Of a stretch of DNA of 50,627 bases, positions 23,204 to 32,073 are shown in pieces. This DNA is from an uncultured Bacilli bacterium (GTDB taxonomy: Bacteria > Bacillota_I > Bacilli_A > RF39 > UBA660), in contig CANQFE010000004.1 of assembly GCA_947598285.1 (NCBI GenBank), positions 1 to 50,627 on the forward strand, read 5' to 3'. The notes under the pieces were generated by a model that was not told the origin of the DNA, ran no database searches, and saw only the letters and a program-made list of their open reading frames with translations. Position numbers and translations under genes: made by a program. Numbering within the stretch: the first letter of the stretch is position 1; every line of letters begins with the position of its first letter.

Positions 23204-24988
23204 CTATAAACCTCCTCCTGAACCAAAAGAATCTAATTCTTCCTGGGTAACAATAATATTAATTCGCATTCTTCGATTTCCACAGACAAATAAGGCTTCT
23301 CCTTGATTATAATATTTAATACTATCCTTTTCACTTTCATTTAAATCAATTAATTGGGATAAATCATCAACAGCTTGTTTTCGAAGACCCATAATGAGAT
23401 AATACGAAGCATTATCAAAAATAGCTTTTCCATGAACAAGAACATTTGGAGCTGCAAAGTCAGTTGGTTGTTGTGTAATAATAATTGTTCCAGTATTATA
23501 TTTTCTACTTCGTCTTTGAATCTGAGCCAAAAATTCTGCTCCAAGTTCATTACGAGTCGAAAGTAAAACATGCGCTTCATCAACAAACATCACTGTGTTT
23601 ACAGAAGGATCTAGACATAAACCCCAAGCATATTTTAAGATATTAAAGAATAAAGCATTTCTTACATTTTCATCAGCATTCATAAGCTCTTTAATATTAA
23701 AAACAATAAAATCACTTTGAATATTTAAAGTAGTATGACCAGTAAAATAATAACGAAGCTCCTTAACAAGAGGACGAATTTTAAGTTCCAATCGTTCCAT
23801 AACATCACGTTCATGCGTTTTCTCTGTCATTGCTAAAAGTCTTCCTTTAATGGTCGCATAAACATCATCAAAAGTTGGATAATCTTCACTCGTAAATTTC
23901 GTATAATCTGTATCAAAATCAATTTTATAACGTTTATAAGTGTCTTGAACAACTTCACTAAACATCGTCAATACATCTTCTTCAATTTCAGGATTATAAT
24001 ATTTCATAAATGCTTTTAATTGTTGAATTGTTCTTGTTAAAACTGTATATCCTAATCCTTGATTAATTTCTTCTTCATCAGCATCAATGACAACTTCCAA
24101 TGGGTTTACCATACCAAATTCTCCACCTTTACCAAGGTCAAGAAAATCACCACCCATACTTCTTGCCATTTCTTCTAGCTCACCTTCAGGATCGATACAA
24201 ACTAACTTATATTCATTACGAATATGACTTCGAAGTAAGAGTTTCGCTGCTGTAGATTTACCAGAACCAGAAGTTCCTAAAATAATAATATTGGCATTAT
24301 TACGATTATTTTCTTTTTTAATTTGATATAAAAATTGATTAAATAAAACAACTCCACCAGAAAAATCTACTCCAAGTAAAGTACTATTTCCAGGATCTTT
24401 AATACTATCAAAAATAAATGGATACATTGCCGCGATCGTAACAGAAGGAATAGGTGACCCAATTCTATCTTCTACATCTTGTTTTGGAAAAATAGGAATC
24501 ATTGACTTTAAAACTTTTTCTTGTTCAAACATCAAAGAAATTCCACGCATTCCTAAAGCATCCAAGTAATTACGAACTTGCATCTTTTTTCCTTCCATTT
24601 CATCTTTCGTATCAGCCGAAATTAAAACGTGAAGTTGAAAATCAAAAATACGAGCTTGAGTAGCCACTAACATCGAAATAAATTGCTCTAATGATTCATA
24701 ATCTTGTCTAATTCTTTCTTGAATAGTTCGATCATGTTCTGATTGATAACGTAATTTTAATTCAGCAATTTCTTTATTAATCATTCGCTGCAAAGTTGAT
24801 AACTCAATTGGAACATGCTTTGCGACAATTTTAATTCCAGATAAATTAGTTAAATTAGCCAAATATCCTTGTTGAATAAATTTTGGATAGCTCACTATGG
24901 ATAAAATGGTACAATATTTTCCACTCATCATAAATTCAGTTGGCTTAAACTCAATTCCTTTTGGAGCTATTTGTGCTTTAATATTCAT
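23204..24988 (-). CDS. VirB4/TraE-like T4SS ATPase, main subunit
   Basis: 594 residues. Residues 1-190 resemble the N-terminal domain of VirB4-family ATPases. The motor domain has Walker A GTSGSGKST near residue 234, CIDPEGELEEMA, Walker B TVMFVDEAHVLL near 465, and RRSRKYNTGTIIITQQPTD with the conserved glutamine pair. VirB4 powers pilus assembly and substrate transfer. The start overlaps the stop of the 188-residue gene upstream (TAATG), and together they are about the length of a full VirB4. Confidence 0.9.
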   Translation of the reverse strand: MNIKAQIAPKGIEFKPTEFMMSGKYCTILSIVSYPKFIQQGYLANLTNLSGIKIVAKHVPIELSTLQRMINKEIAELKLRYQSEHDRTIQERIRQDYESLEQFISMLVATQARIFDFQLHVLISADTKDEMEGKKMQVRNYLDALGMRGISLMFEQEKVLKSMIPIFPKQDVEDRIGSPIPSVTIAAMYPFIFDSIKDPGNSTLLGVDFSGGVVLFNQFLYQIKKENNRNNANIIILGTSGSGKSTAAKLLLRSHIRNEYKLVCIDPEGELEEMARSMGGDFLDLGKGGEFGMVNPLEVVIDADEEEINQGLGYTVLTRTIQQLKAFMKYYNPEIEEDVLTMFSEVVQDTYKRYKIDFDTDYTKFTSEDYPTFDDVYATIKGRLLAMTEKTHERDVMERLELKIRPLVKELRYYFTGHTTLNIQSDFIVFNIKELMNADENVRNALFFNILKYAWGLCLDPSVNTVMFVDEAHVLLSTRNELGAEFLAQIQRRSRKYNTGTIIITQQPTDFAAPNVLVHGKAIFDNASYYLIMGLRKQAVDDLSQLIDLNESEKDSIKYYNQGEALFVCGNRRMRINIIVTQEELDSFGSGGGL

Positions 24989-25554
24989 TATGGACTCACC
25001 ATCCCACTAAATGTTGTTGAAACTCCCCCATTAAAGAAATTATCTAAGATAACTCTTAAATCATTATTACTTGTTTGTTGACTACTTAAACCGCAATTAG
25101 CCAAATTACTAATTAAAGAATGTAGTCTTTTTTGAATCACATCCATTTTTCTCTCTTTAAAAAGGATATAATATTCTGTATCTACAACGTTATATTCTGC
25201 ACTCATAAACATATTCGCTTTATTAATATCCTGAGAAATTAATTTTCTTGTCACAGCATTGCTAGCATTATTATAAAGAATTTGTAACTGTGATAAATAG
25301 ACATTAATATCAACCGGACGATCAGCCACCACAAGCCAAAATTCAAAGTTAATAGAATTATAAAAATTTTGTAATTGATAAATAACATTATCTCTAGTTC
25401 CTGCATCTAAAATAAAGATATTTCGAGGCGCAACTTTGATTCCGGTTACATATTCACCATTTTCAAGTTCAATCATACCATTCATAATATTTTTGAGTGG
25501 CACCCAATCTTCACTCCATTTACTTCCGATTTCTTCTTTTTTATTTTTCGCCAT
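24988..25554 (-). CDS. VirB4 N-terminal-like companion protein (TraC/TrsD-like)
   Basis: 188 residues, soluble. The segment GEYVTGIKVAPRNIFILDAG and the following helical region resemble the amino-terminal domain of VirB4-family proteins or the small TrsD/TraC proteins encoded before VirB4 in Gram-positive conjugation loci. It overlaps both neighbours by a few bases, so stoichiometric coupling with the ATPase is likely. It may be a genuine separate subunit rather than a broken gene, because both start sites have ribosome-binding sequences and the reading frames are clean. Confidence 0.6.
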   Translation of the reverse strand: MAKNKKEEIGSKWSEDWVPLKNIMNGMIELENGEYVTGIKVAPRNIFILDAGTRDNVIYQLQNFYNSINFEFWLVVADRPVDINVYLSQLQILYNNASNAVTRKLISQDINKANMFMSAEYNVVDTEYYILFKERKMDVIQKRLHSLISNLANCGLSSQQTSNNDLRVILDNFFNGGVSTTFSGMVSP

Positions 25555-25849
25555 CTTTGATACACCAGCCTTTCCAATAATACCTCTTTCGATTCATTAT
25601 AAATGTAAAAATATTCATAAGTAATTGTAAAACATTATGATAATTCGGAACTGGAATTACCAAAAATCCCGATATCAAAGCTGGTAATAAAACAATTAAT
25701 GCCATCTGGAAGGTCATACCTTGAAATAGAAACAACATAATAAGTGTCGTCGCACAACCAATTCCAAAAATGGTCAAATCAACCGGTGTAAAAAAGCCCA
25801 ATATTAATTTTGATTGTTTTGTATTTGCCGGTATCAAATAATTATTCAT
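25541..25849 (-). CDS. PrgI/TcpE-like T4SS membrane protein
   Basis: 102 residues with two adjacent membrane helices (about 24-64), an N-terminus rich in polar residues (MNNYLIPANTKQSK) and a basic C-terminus after a third weak hydrophobic stretch. Size, topology and position directly before the VirB4 genes match PrgI/TcpE proteins (VirB3-like) of Gram-positive T4SS. It overlaps the next gene by 14 bases. Confidence 0.75.
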   Translation of the reverse strand: MNNYLIPANTKQSKLILGFFTPVDLTIFGIGCATTLIMLFLFQGMTFQMALIVLLPALISGFLVIPVPNYHNVLQLLMNIFTFIMNRKRYYWKGWCIKDGEK

Positions 25850-25864
25850 AGTCTAATTCCCTTT

Positions 25865-27937
25865 CTATTTCTTTTCTTGCTCTTTTATAATTCGTTCATT
25901 TAATTGAACTGTTGCTTCATTCTTCAATTTCTTTAATTGAGAATCATTTTCAAAATATGCTAAACCATCATTCCTATCTTTCAATTGATTTAATACATCT
26001 TTCACTGTTTGAGAATCCATAACAGAAATATCATCCCATTGTGAATCCCAAGTAATAGCTTCAATATTTTTTAATTCTGAAATACCAGGAGCTGTAGCAT
26101 TTTCTCTTTTATAACTTTCAAATTTATTTACAATCGCTTTCATTTCTGGATTAGCATCTAAATTTTGCAACATTTCATTAGCTTTCTTAGCAATGGCAAT
26201 ATCTCTTCTTCTTTTCATATCATCAATTGTTTCAGCACGAGCATGAAGTTTAGCTTGATAATCTTGATCAGAACTACAATCCTCTCTTTTAATTACTGTA
26301 CTATTCAAAGCTGAAACTTGTTCTGCATACAATTTTGCTTCTGTGCTTTTCTTTTTCACTAAATCTTCAATTTCAGTTTTTATCTGAACTCCTTTATCAT
26401 ACATAGAGACAACTTTCTGTAAACCTTCGGTAGATGCTGAAACTCCAGCCCATTGACCAACAGAACTAGCCATATCTTCAACATGAGCAATAAATGAGCC
26501 AACTAAACCATTATGAGAAGCAACATATGCGCCCCTTCTTTCTCGATTAGCAACACTTTTAGTTACTCCACTTTCAGCTGCTTTTTTCATATCTCCAAAA
26601 TTTTTAGCATCTTTTCCAGCATTAAACGCATTAAACATTCCTGAAGTTGCACCAGCAACCATAGAAAGTGGTGCATTGAGTAAGCCACTTCCAAATGCCA
26701 AAGCCTTTGCTTTTAATCCCTTTTCTTTTCCCATATTTTTCCTAATGTTATTTGCTGAATTCACTCCATTCTGGACTAAACTAGTAACACCAGCACCAAG
26801 CATTGCGCCACCAGTAAATGCACCTCCGGCTTTTAATTTCTCGCCAATACCAAGCTTCAATCCGCCTGTATCAATTCCAAGAAGATCACTAATTAATTTT
26901 GGAACTTGTTTAGCAAAAGCAAAGATTCCCATGATAACAAGCACAAAGGCAAGTTTTCCTTGGATTCCGGAACCTTCACCAAAAAATTGATTTAAAGATG
27001 TTGAATGAGCAATTGCATTAATAAAATAAATTGCCATATACATCACACCAACTCGAACAAAAACTTCAAAATAAACAGATAAAGTTTGTTTTAACCATTT
27101 ATCAAACGTTCCTTTTTTACCAGGGACCGCTCTCATAATGACAGGGATGGGAGCAATTAACTGATAAAAAGCAAACTTAATCACTCGAATTCCTAAATCA
27201 ATAGTAAAGGAAAGAAGAATATAAATAAGAAATATTCCTGCAGCAGTAGAAATAACTGGTATATAGTTAATTCGAACCTCTTGTCCTTCTGAACCACCTG
27301 AATCCAATTGAGGAACTTTTTTAGCAACTGCAGTATGCATACTTTTCATCGCCGAATAATTACTATTTTCCAAAACATCAGCCTTAAAATCATACCAAGT
27401 ATAATTACTTGAACCAGTTGTACCAATATTAAAATTAATATTTTCAGGATTTAAAAAAGTATTTAATACCGTATAGGATAATACATCACCATAACGAATC
27501 ATGGCTTCATTATTTCCATCATCAGCATTTTCGACATCCAAAACAGGCGTTCCTAAAATTAAAGACCCAATTAAATTAGAAGACAAAACATAATTTTGAA
27601 GTCGATAAGCATAATTAAAAATAGTTGGCAAAAGGCCTAATAAAATCAATGACACAACAAGATTAGTCGCGATTGAAGACACTCCCTTATCTCCTTTTAC
27701 AAATTTTTCCGGATCAACAATTGCTGTTAAAAGAGCATAAGCAAGATAAAAAAGCATAAAAACACCTAAAATAGTATAGATTCGATTAGAAAAATTGGCA
27801 AAAAAACTATCTTCAAATATTCTAGTTGATGATAACTTAATAAATAATTGATAACACTGAGATGCAAACCAATAAACAGCTGAATCAATCCAAAGTAATA
27901 CATAATGTATTCCCGAACTAATCGTATCCATAATCAT
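25865..27937 (-). CDS. VirB6/TrbL-like polytopic T4SS protein
   Basis: 690 residues. The N-terminal half has about seven membrane helices with an extracytoplasmic loop (residues 125-225). The segment LISDLLGIDTGG, followed by glycine- and alanine-rich sequence (GAFTGGAMLGAGVTS), is typical of VirB6/TrbL-type channel proteins of Gram-positive conjugation loci. The C-terminal third is a charged, coiled-coil-like cytoplasmic tail. Good ribosome-binding site. It likely forms the inner-membrane channel of the machine powered by the VirB4-like ATPase. Confidence 0.8.
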   Translation of the reverse strand: MIMDTISSGIHYVLLWIDSAVYWFASQCYQLFIKLSSTRIFEDSFFANFSNRIYTILGVFMLFYLAYALLTAIVDPEKFVKGDKGVSSIATNLVVSLILLGLLPTIFNYAYRLQNYVLSSNLIGSLILGTPVLDVENADDGNNEAMIRYGDVLSYTVLNTFLNPENINFNIGTTGSSNYTWYDFKADVLENSNYSAMKSMHTAVAKKVPQLDSGGSEGQEVRINYIPVISTAAGIFLIYILLSFTIDLGIRVIKFAFYQLIAPIPVIMRAVPGKKGTFDKWLKQTLSVYFEVFVRVGVMYMAIYFINAIAHSTSLNQFFGEGSGIQGKLAFVLVIMGIFAFAKQVPKLISDLLGIDTGGLKLGIGEKLKAGGAFTGGAMLGAGVTSLVQNGVNSANNIRKNMGKEKGLKAKALAFGSGLLNAPLSMVAGATSGMFNAFNAGKDAKNFGDMKKAAESGVTKSVANRERRGAYVASHNGLVGSFIAHVEDMASSVGQWAGVSASTEGLQKVVSMYDKGVQIKTEIEDLVKKKSTEAKLYAEQVSALNSTVIKREDCSSDQDYQAKLHARAETIDDMKRRRDIAIAKKANEMLQNLDANPEMKAIVNKFESYKRENATAPGISELKNIEAITWDSQWDDISVMDSQTVKDVLNQLKDRNDGLAYFENDSQLKKLKNEATVQLNERIIKEQEKK

Positions 27938-27954
27938 AATAAAAGCCTCCTTTC

Positions 27955-28959
27955 TTACTGCCCTATTCCACCTGTACTAATATCATACAAACCAAACAAA
28001 TGGAAAATAAGCTCTAATAAAAATGGTAAGAAAAATACAATTAAACCAATAATTACTCTTTTAATCGTTTTCTGATTTGTTTTCTTTAAGTCATCTTGAT
28101 TTGCACTTGCGATTGCTTTAATATAATCAATAGTCGACAAAACAATAACTAAAATTGGCGTTAAAATCCGAATTAATAAAAATAATCCATCTAAAAATTC
28201 TTTAAATGGCGTAGCACTTCCATCACTATAAAAGAAAACATTTCCTTGATGATCTCCTTCCACATCAGGAAAAATATTAGGATATGGATCTTCTGTTCTT
28301 CCCGGCTCTTCTGCACCACCAGAAACATTATCACACGTTGTAGGAATAATTGAAAATACTCCCGCATTAACATGACCTAATATTTCCTTTTTTAAAGTAT
28401 CTTCAGAAATATATTTTTCAGCATAACGAGAACCTGTATTCAATAAATAATATTGCTCACCCTTTTTAAAGGGAATTGCCATATAATGTCCACTGCTATC
28501 AGAGTCATATATTCCACCTCTTACAGAAATCATCACAGCCTTTCCTTCTTCTAAAGCATTACTTAATCTTTCAAAAACAGTATTCACATCATCTAAATTC
28601 GTAGCAATTTTTTCCATATCCATTGAAAAATATTCATGAAAATTAGAAGATACACTAATTTCTGTATAATCAGTTCCTTGAGCATCATCAGGAAATTTAT
28701 CACATAAATAATCTCTTACATCATAAACATCAACATCTGCACCATAACTAGCTAAAATAGAAGCAACTGTTAAAGGATAACAACCTGCTTTTCTTAAATT
28801 TTTTCCTACACAATATTGATCTGTTTGAGGATTATCATAATCTCCAGCATAAAAAATTTTCAAATTATCCTCCGATAATTGATTACATTCTTTAGCAGAA
28901 ACATCCCCTAGAAAGAAACAACACAATAATAAAATCAGAAAATAACACTTTTTTTTCAT
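27955..28959 (-). CDS. Secreted C39-like cysteine peptidase fused to a VirB2-like two-helix domain
   Basis: About 334 residues. A signal peptide (MKKKCYFLILLLCCFF) precedes a papain-like C39-type domain: catalytic Cys in KAGCYPLTVASILASYG, His in SGHYMAIP, Asn in YLLNTGS. The C-terminus has two helices with a charged loop between them (NQDDLKKTNQKTIKR), the pilin-like domain shared with five proteins downstream of the operon promoter. Unlike those, it lacks the C-terminal cysteine motif. I placed the start at the signal peptide Met because the promoter is too close to the earlier ATG. It may process pilins, cut an envelope barrier or handle a peptide substrate. Confidence 0.75.
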   Translation of the reverse strand: MKKKCYFLILLLCCFFLGDVSAKECNQLSEDNLKIFYAGDYDNPQTDQYCVGKNLRKAGCYPLTVASILASYGADVDVYDVRDYLCDKFPDDAQGTDYTEISVSSNFHEYFSMDMEKIATNLDDVNTVFERLSNALEEGKAVMISVRGGIYDSDSSGHYMAIPFKKGEQYYLLNTGSRYAEKYISEDTLKKEILGHVNAGVFSIIPTTCDNVSGGAEEPGRTEDPYPNIFPDVEGDHQGNVFFYSDGSATPFKEFLDGLFLLIRILTPILVIVLSTIDYIKAIASANQDDLKKTNQKTIKRVIIGLIVFFLPFLLELIFHLFGLYDISTGGIGQ

Positions 28960-29012
28960 AGGTACCCACTCTGCATTTCTAATTTGAAAATAAATAACAT
29001 TTTCCATATATC

Positions 29013-29041
29013 ATTATACTATAGTTTCTATATTTACACAA
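29013..29041 (-). promoter_or_regulatory. Internal promoter before the C39-pilin gene
   Basis: TTGTGT (29036-29041), 17 bases, TATAAT (29013-29018) on the minus strand. Confidence 0.6.
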
Positions 29042-29055
29042 TGGAAAATAAAAAA

Positions 29056-29901
29056 TTATCTTTTAAAAAAATGAGAAATGAAAAAAAGCCCAATCACTAA
29101 AAAAAGCAAAAAAACAAATAGATTAAAATTTTGTGTTTTTTCTTCTACTTCTTTAGAAACTTCTTCACTTACTACTTTTTCAAAATGTTGATAATCTTTT
29201 AAAGAATTCCACTCTCCTCCCCATTCAAAACCAAATTCTTGAAAAGTAGAATAAATAATATCTCCTTTACGAATGACATGAGGATTAGAAGAAGAATTTC
29301 TTTCCACCTCGTTTGTATATTCCTCCTTTGTATTACTAGGCTCAACTTTATTTTTACTCACATAGGGATTTTCAATTGGATTAATATCAATAGCCATTCC
29401 TTTAGAATGATTGGATAACGTATTGGAAGACGTAATATTTCGATAATTAAATGCACTCGTATTATTAGAAATCATAGAATAAAAATCAGCTTCGTTAGGA
29501 TCAGAAGAATTAAAAAAGAAATCATCAATTAAACGAATAGAAAAAATTTCAACTTCATGTTCAAAAAGCTTTTGAAAAATAGCTAATACCTCTTCTGCTA
29601 AATATCGATTCACAATCATTTCTCCAACTACAATATCATGATGATAATTATAATGAAGTAATTTTAAATAACGAAGACTAGAACATGAAATAGCATGATT
29701 AATCGGATAAGATTTACCAATGATTCTTTGATAAATTTCATCGTTTTCATAAATTTCAAAACTTTGAAAATAATTTTCATAGTTTATCTCATTTTTCTCT
29801 ATCTTAGTTCCTACCTTCATCTCTTTAACTGACATAGCTACTGCAGAGTGAGAAAAAGAAAAGCAAAAAAAGAAAAACAAACTAAAAAGAACATATTTCA
29901 T
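29056..29901 (-). CDS. Secreted, membrane-anchored M15-family D,D-carboxypeptidase-like protein
   Basis: 281 residues: a signal peptide (to about residue 22), a peptidase M15 domain (zinc ligands in HSKGMAIDIN near residue 165 and DYQHFE near 238, with FGFEWGGEWNSLKDY), and a C-terminal membrane helix (residues 258-278). M15 enzymes cut peptidoglycan stem peptides. Its place in the T4SS-like locus suggests local opening of the cell wall for the apparatus, the part VirB1-type transglycosylases play elsewhere. Confidence 0.8.
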   Translation of the reverse strand: MKYVLFSLFFFFCFSFSHSAVAMSVKEMKVGTKIEKNEINYENYFQSFEIYENDEIYQRIIGKSYPINHAISCSSLRYLKLLHYNYHHDIVVGEMIVNRYLAEEVLAIFQKLFEHEVEIFSIRLIDDFFFNSSDPNEADFYSMISNNTSAFNYRNITSSNTLSNHSKGMAIDINPIENPYVSKNKVEPSNTKEEYTNEVERNSSSNPHVIRKGDIIYSTFQEFGFEWGGEWNSLKDYQHFEKVVSEEVSKEVEEKTQNFNLFVFLLFLVIGLFFISHFFKR

Positions 29902-29917
29902 AATTTCATCCTTTCAT

Positions 29918-29944
29918 AAAAAAAGGTAATCTATCAAAGATTAC
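29918..29944 (-). terminator. Terminator between pilin-like genes and the M15 gene
   Basis: Perfect 7-base-pair stem (29926-29932 with 29938-29944) followed by C and seven T on the minus strand. It divides the locus into a pilin-like part and an enzymatic part. Confidence 0.75.
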
Positions 29945-29956
29945 ACTACTTTATAT

Positions 29957-30271
29957 TTATTTACACTGATCTACATTCCAAATACATTTAAAACATTCTT
30001 GATACTCAGCATCATAACTTTTCCAACTATCAACCCAACTAAAGACTAAATCAATGACAGCTGGCAAGAAAAAGATACAGACACCTGCAATAGCTCGAAA
30101 CAGTAATGATCTTAATGATTTTTTAATCTCATCATCTTTCGAACCAACAATCGCCCGAAAAAAATCCCAAATTCCAAATCCAATAATAATAATTGGAATT
30201 AAAATTTTTAATAATTTAACAATATGTCCAATAAAAGTAAACGTAGAACTAAGTCCTGTACAATAATTCAT
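29957..30271 (-). CDS. VirB2-like T4SS pilin-type protein, short form
   Basis: 104 residues. After a single Cys (MNYCTG) come two helices separated by a charged loop containing KDDEIKK, then the C-terminal motif CFKC...C. This is the minimal form of the domain found in five neighbours, without ectodomain or signal peptide. It resembles VirB2/TrbC-type or mycoplasma-type conjugative pilin proteins. It has a strong ribosome-binding site (GGAGG) and is followed by a terminator. Confidence 0.75.
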   Translation of the reverse strand: MNYCTGLSSTFTFIGHIVKLLKILIPIIIIGFGIWDFFRAIVGSKDDEIKKSLRSLLFRAIAGVCIFFLPAVIDLVFSWVDSWKSYDAEYQECFKCIWNVDQCK

Positions 30272-30282
30272 TATTTTCCTCC

Positions 30283-31104
30283 TTATTTACAGTTCGAAAC
30301 TTGAAAAATACATTTCTGACAAGCATTAAAATCTCCTTTAATATTAGCAAAATCAGTAATTAAAGAAAAGATCACACTCACTATAGTTGGTAAAAAGAAA
30401 ATAATAACACCTGCGATAACTCTAAAAGTCATTGATTTAGCTGATTTTTTAATTTCATCATCTTTCGAGCCAACCATTGCTCTGAAAAAATCAATAATTC
30501 CAAAAATAATAATAATAATTGGAATAAGAATCTTAATAATAAAGACAATTCTTCCCAAAAACATTAAAGGCTCTTTTAATTTCCCACAAGTACTATTTTC
30601 CAAAGGGACTGTATTTTCCTCAGAAGAAGAATTATTTTCTAAATTTTGATTTCCTTTTTCATAAGAAGCATTATAGTAATAAGTTTCCCCTTCGGCTCCT
30701 GGACCCTCCTGACTAACTAAAACAACACTAACTCCATTAGTAATTTTAGCTCCTTGAGAAATTAATTTTTCTCTCGTATAAGTCACACAGCTATTCTTTT
30801 TTTTACATAAAACATAAGAATCATTTTTCATATAGAAAAACATAGTCGATATACCATTTTGTGATTCATCATATTTATTTTGAGCATCTTCACTATAGTA
30901 ATAAGTAATATTTTCATAAGTCACACTATATTGACTAAAAGATAATCCCGTCGTATTAGAAGAAACATCAAAACATCCCGGCTCTCTTCCTGAACATAAT
31001 GAATAATCTCCATTTTCTTTTACATAGTAATAACTATTTGTATAAGCAGAAACATGAAGAACAAATGAGAAAATACAAACAAAACCTAATAAAATTTTTT
31101 TCAT
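30283..31104 (-). CDS. Pilin-like protein with N-terminal ectodomain (1)
   Basis: About 273 residues: a signal peptide (MKKILLGFVCIFSFVLHVSA), a Tyr- and Ser-rich ectodomain of about 150 residues, then the shared domain (TCGKLKEPLMFLGRI, two helices with GSKDDEIKKSAKS between, C-terminal CQKC...NCK). The start overlaps the preceding stop (TAATG). The ectodomain is not recognised. I infer a minor pilin or tip protein displaying a variable head. Confidence 0.7.
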   Translation of the reverse strand: MKKILLGFVCIFSFVLHVSAYTNSYYYVKENGDYSLCSGREPGCFDVSSNTTGLSFSQYSVTYENITYYYSEDAQNKYDESQNGISTMFFYMKNDSYVLCKKKNSCVTYTREKLISQGAKITNGVSVVLVSQEGPGAEGETYYYNASYEKGNQNLENNSSSEENTVPLENSTCGKLKEPLMFLGRIVFIIKILIPIIIIIFGIIDFFRAMVGSKDDEIKKSAKSMTFRVIAGVIIFFLPTIVSVIFSLITDFANIKGDFNACQKCIFQVSNCK

Positions 31105-31997
31105 TAACGATCCGTCCCCTCTATATGACAACTACTACTACAAGCATTGACATCACATTGAGAATTTAAAATACAATCAGTACAACAACACCAAGCATTT
31201 TGATAACCATCTTGATTCCATTCCGTTACCATTTGAATCACAAATTGAACAATTCCAGGTAACAAGAAAATGAAAACACCCGCGACAACTCTTATCGCAA
31301 TATTTTTTAATGCTTTGGAGAATGCTCCATCTTTTTGAGCAGTCATCGCTTTATAAAAATCAAAAGCCCCAAATCCAATAATCACAATAGGAACAATAAT
31401 TCGAATAAAATTAAGAAGAATTCCAATAAATCGTGCTGGTTTACGATAAGAAGATTGCGTACAAATATTATTAATGTTCGTAGAAGTATCTACTTTATAA
31501 TCAGGAGCATCTTCACTAGAAGAAGAATTCTCGCCTTCCTCATCACCTTCATTTTCTTCTTGATAGACATCCTCACTACTTAATCTTAAAACTGTTCCTT
31601 TAGAATCAGTAATTTGGGTATAGATTTCATCACGACGTGAAGAAGTATCCGCGCCATAAATTTTATAGCCCCAATCACGTTGAAAAAGCAAATATTCAAA
31701 ACAATGATGATTTGTTCTTACAAATTGTCTAGCTGTCCAACCACTTAACTGAGCACTTTCACCCATTCTTGTATCCCAGTTTAAAATAGATTCTTTATTA
31801 CCATTTTTTTCTGTAGCAACATCTTTATTAAGTTCAACATAGCATTGATGAGAATAATCATCATAAATGGCACATCTTACAGCAACACTATCTGCACCAT
31901 TTTTTCCATAATAATTACACGTCATTAGATGTTCTTTTGCTTGAACATTCATGATAAAAAGAAAGAAAAACAAAAATAATAACATTTTTTTCTTCAT
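31104..31997 (-). CDS. Pilin-like protein with N-terminal ectodomain (2)
   Basis: 297 residues: a signal peptide (residues 1-20), an ectodomain with several Cys residues to about 165, the shared domain (ICTQSSYRKPARFIG, two helices, AQKDGAFSKALKN loop), and a Cys-rich end (CCCTDC, then CDVNACSSSC). The charged loop departs from the KDDEIKK seen in the others. A TATAAT-like -10 lies in the 76 bases upstream, without a good -35. Confidence 0.7.
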   Translation of the reverse strand: MKKKMLLFLFFFLFIMNVQAKEHLMTCNYYGKNGADSVAVRCAIYDDYSHQCYVELNKDVATEKNGNKESILNWDTRMGESAQLSGWTARQFVRTNHHCFEYLLFQRDWGYKIYGADTSSRRDEIYTQITDSKGTVLRLSSEDVYQEENEGDEEGENSSSSEDAPDYKVDTSTNINNICTQSSYRKPARFIGILLNFIRIIVPIVIIGFGAFDFYKAMTAQKDGAFSKALKNIAIRVVAGVFIFLLPGIVQFVIQMVTEWNQDGYQNAWCCCTDCILNSQCDVNACSSSCHIEGTDR

Positions 31998-32073
31998 AAA
32001 ACCAACTCGTCTTTTCTTAGTTATTATATCAACAAATTCTTGAAAAGACTAGTAATTTTACATAATTCGTAAA

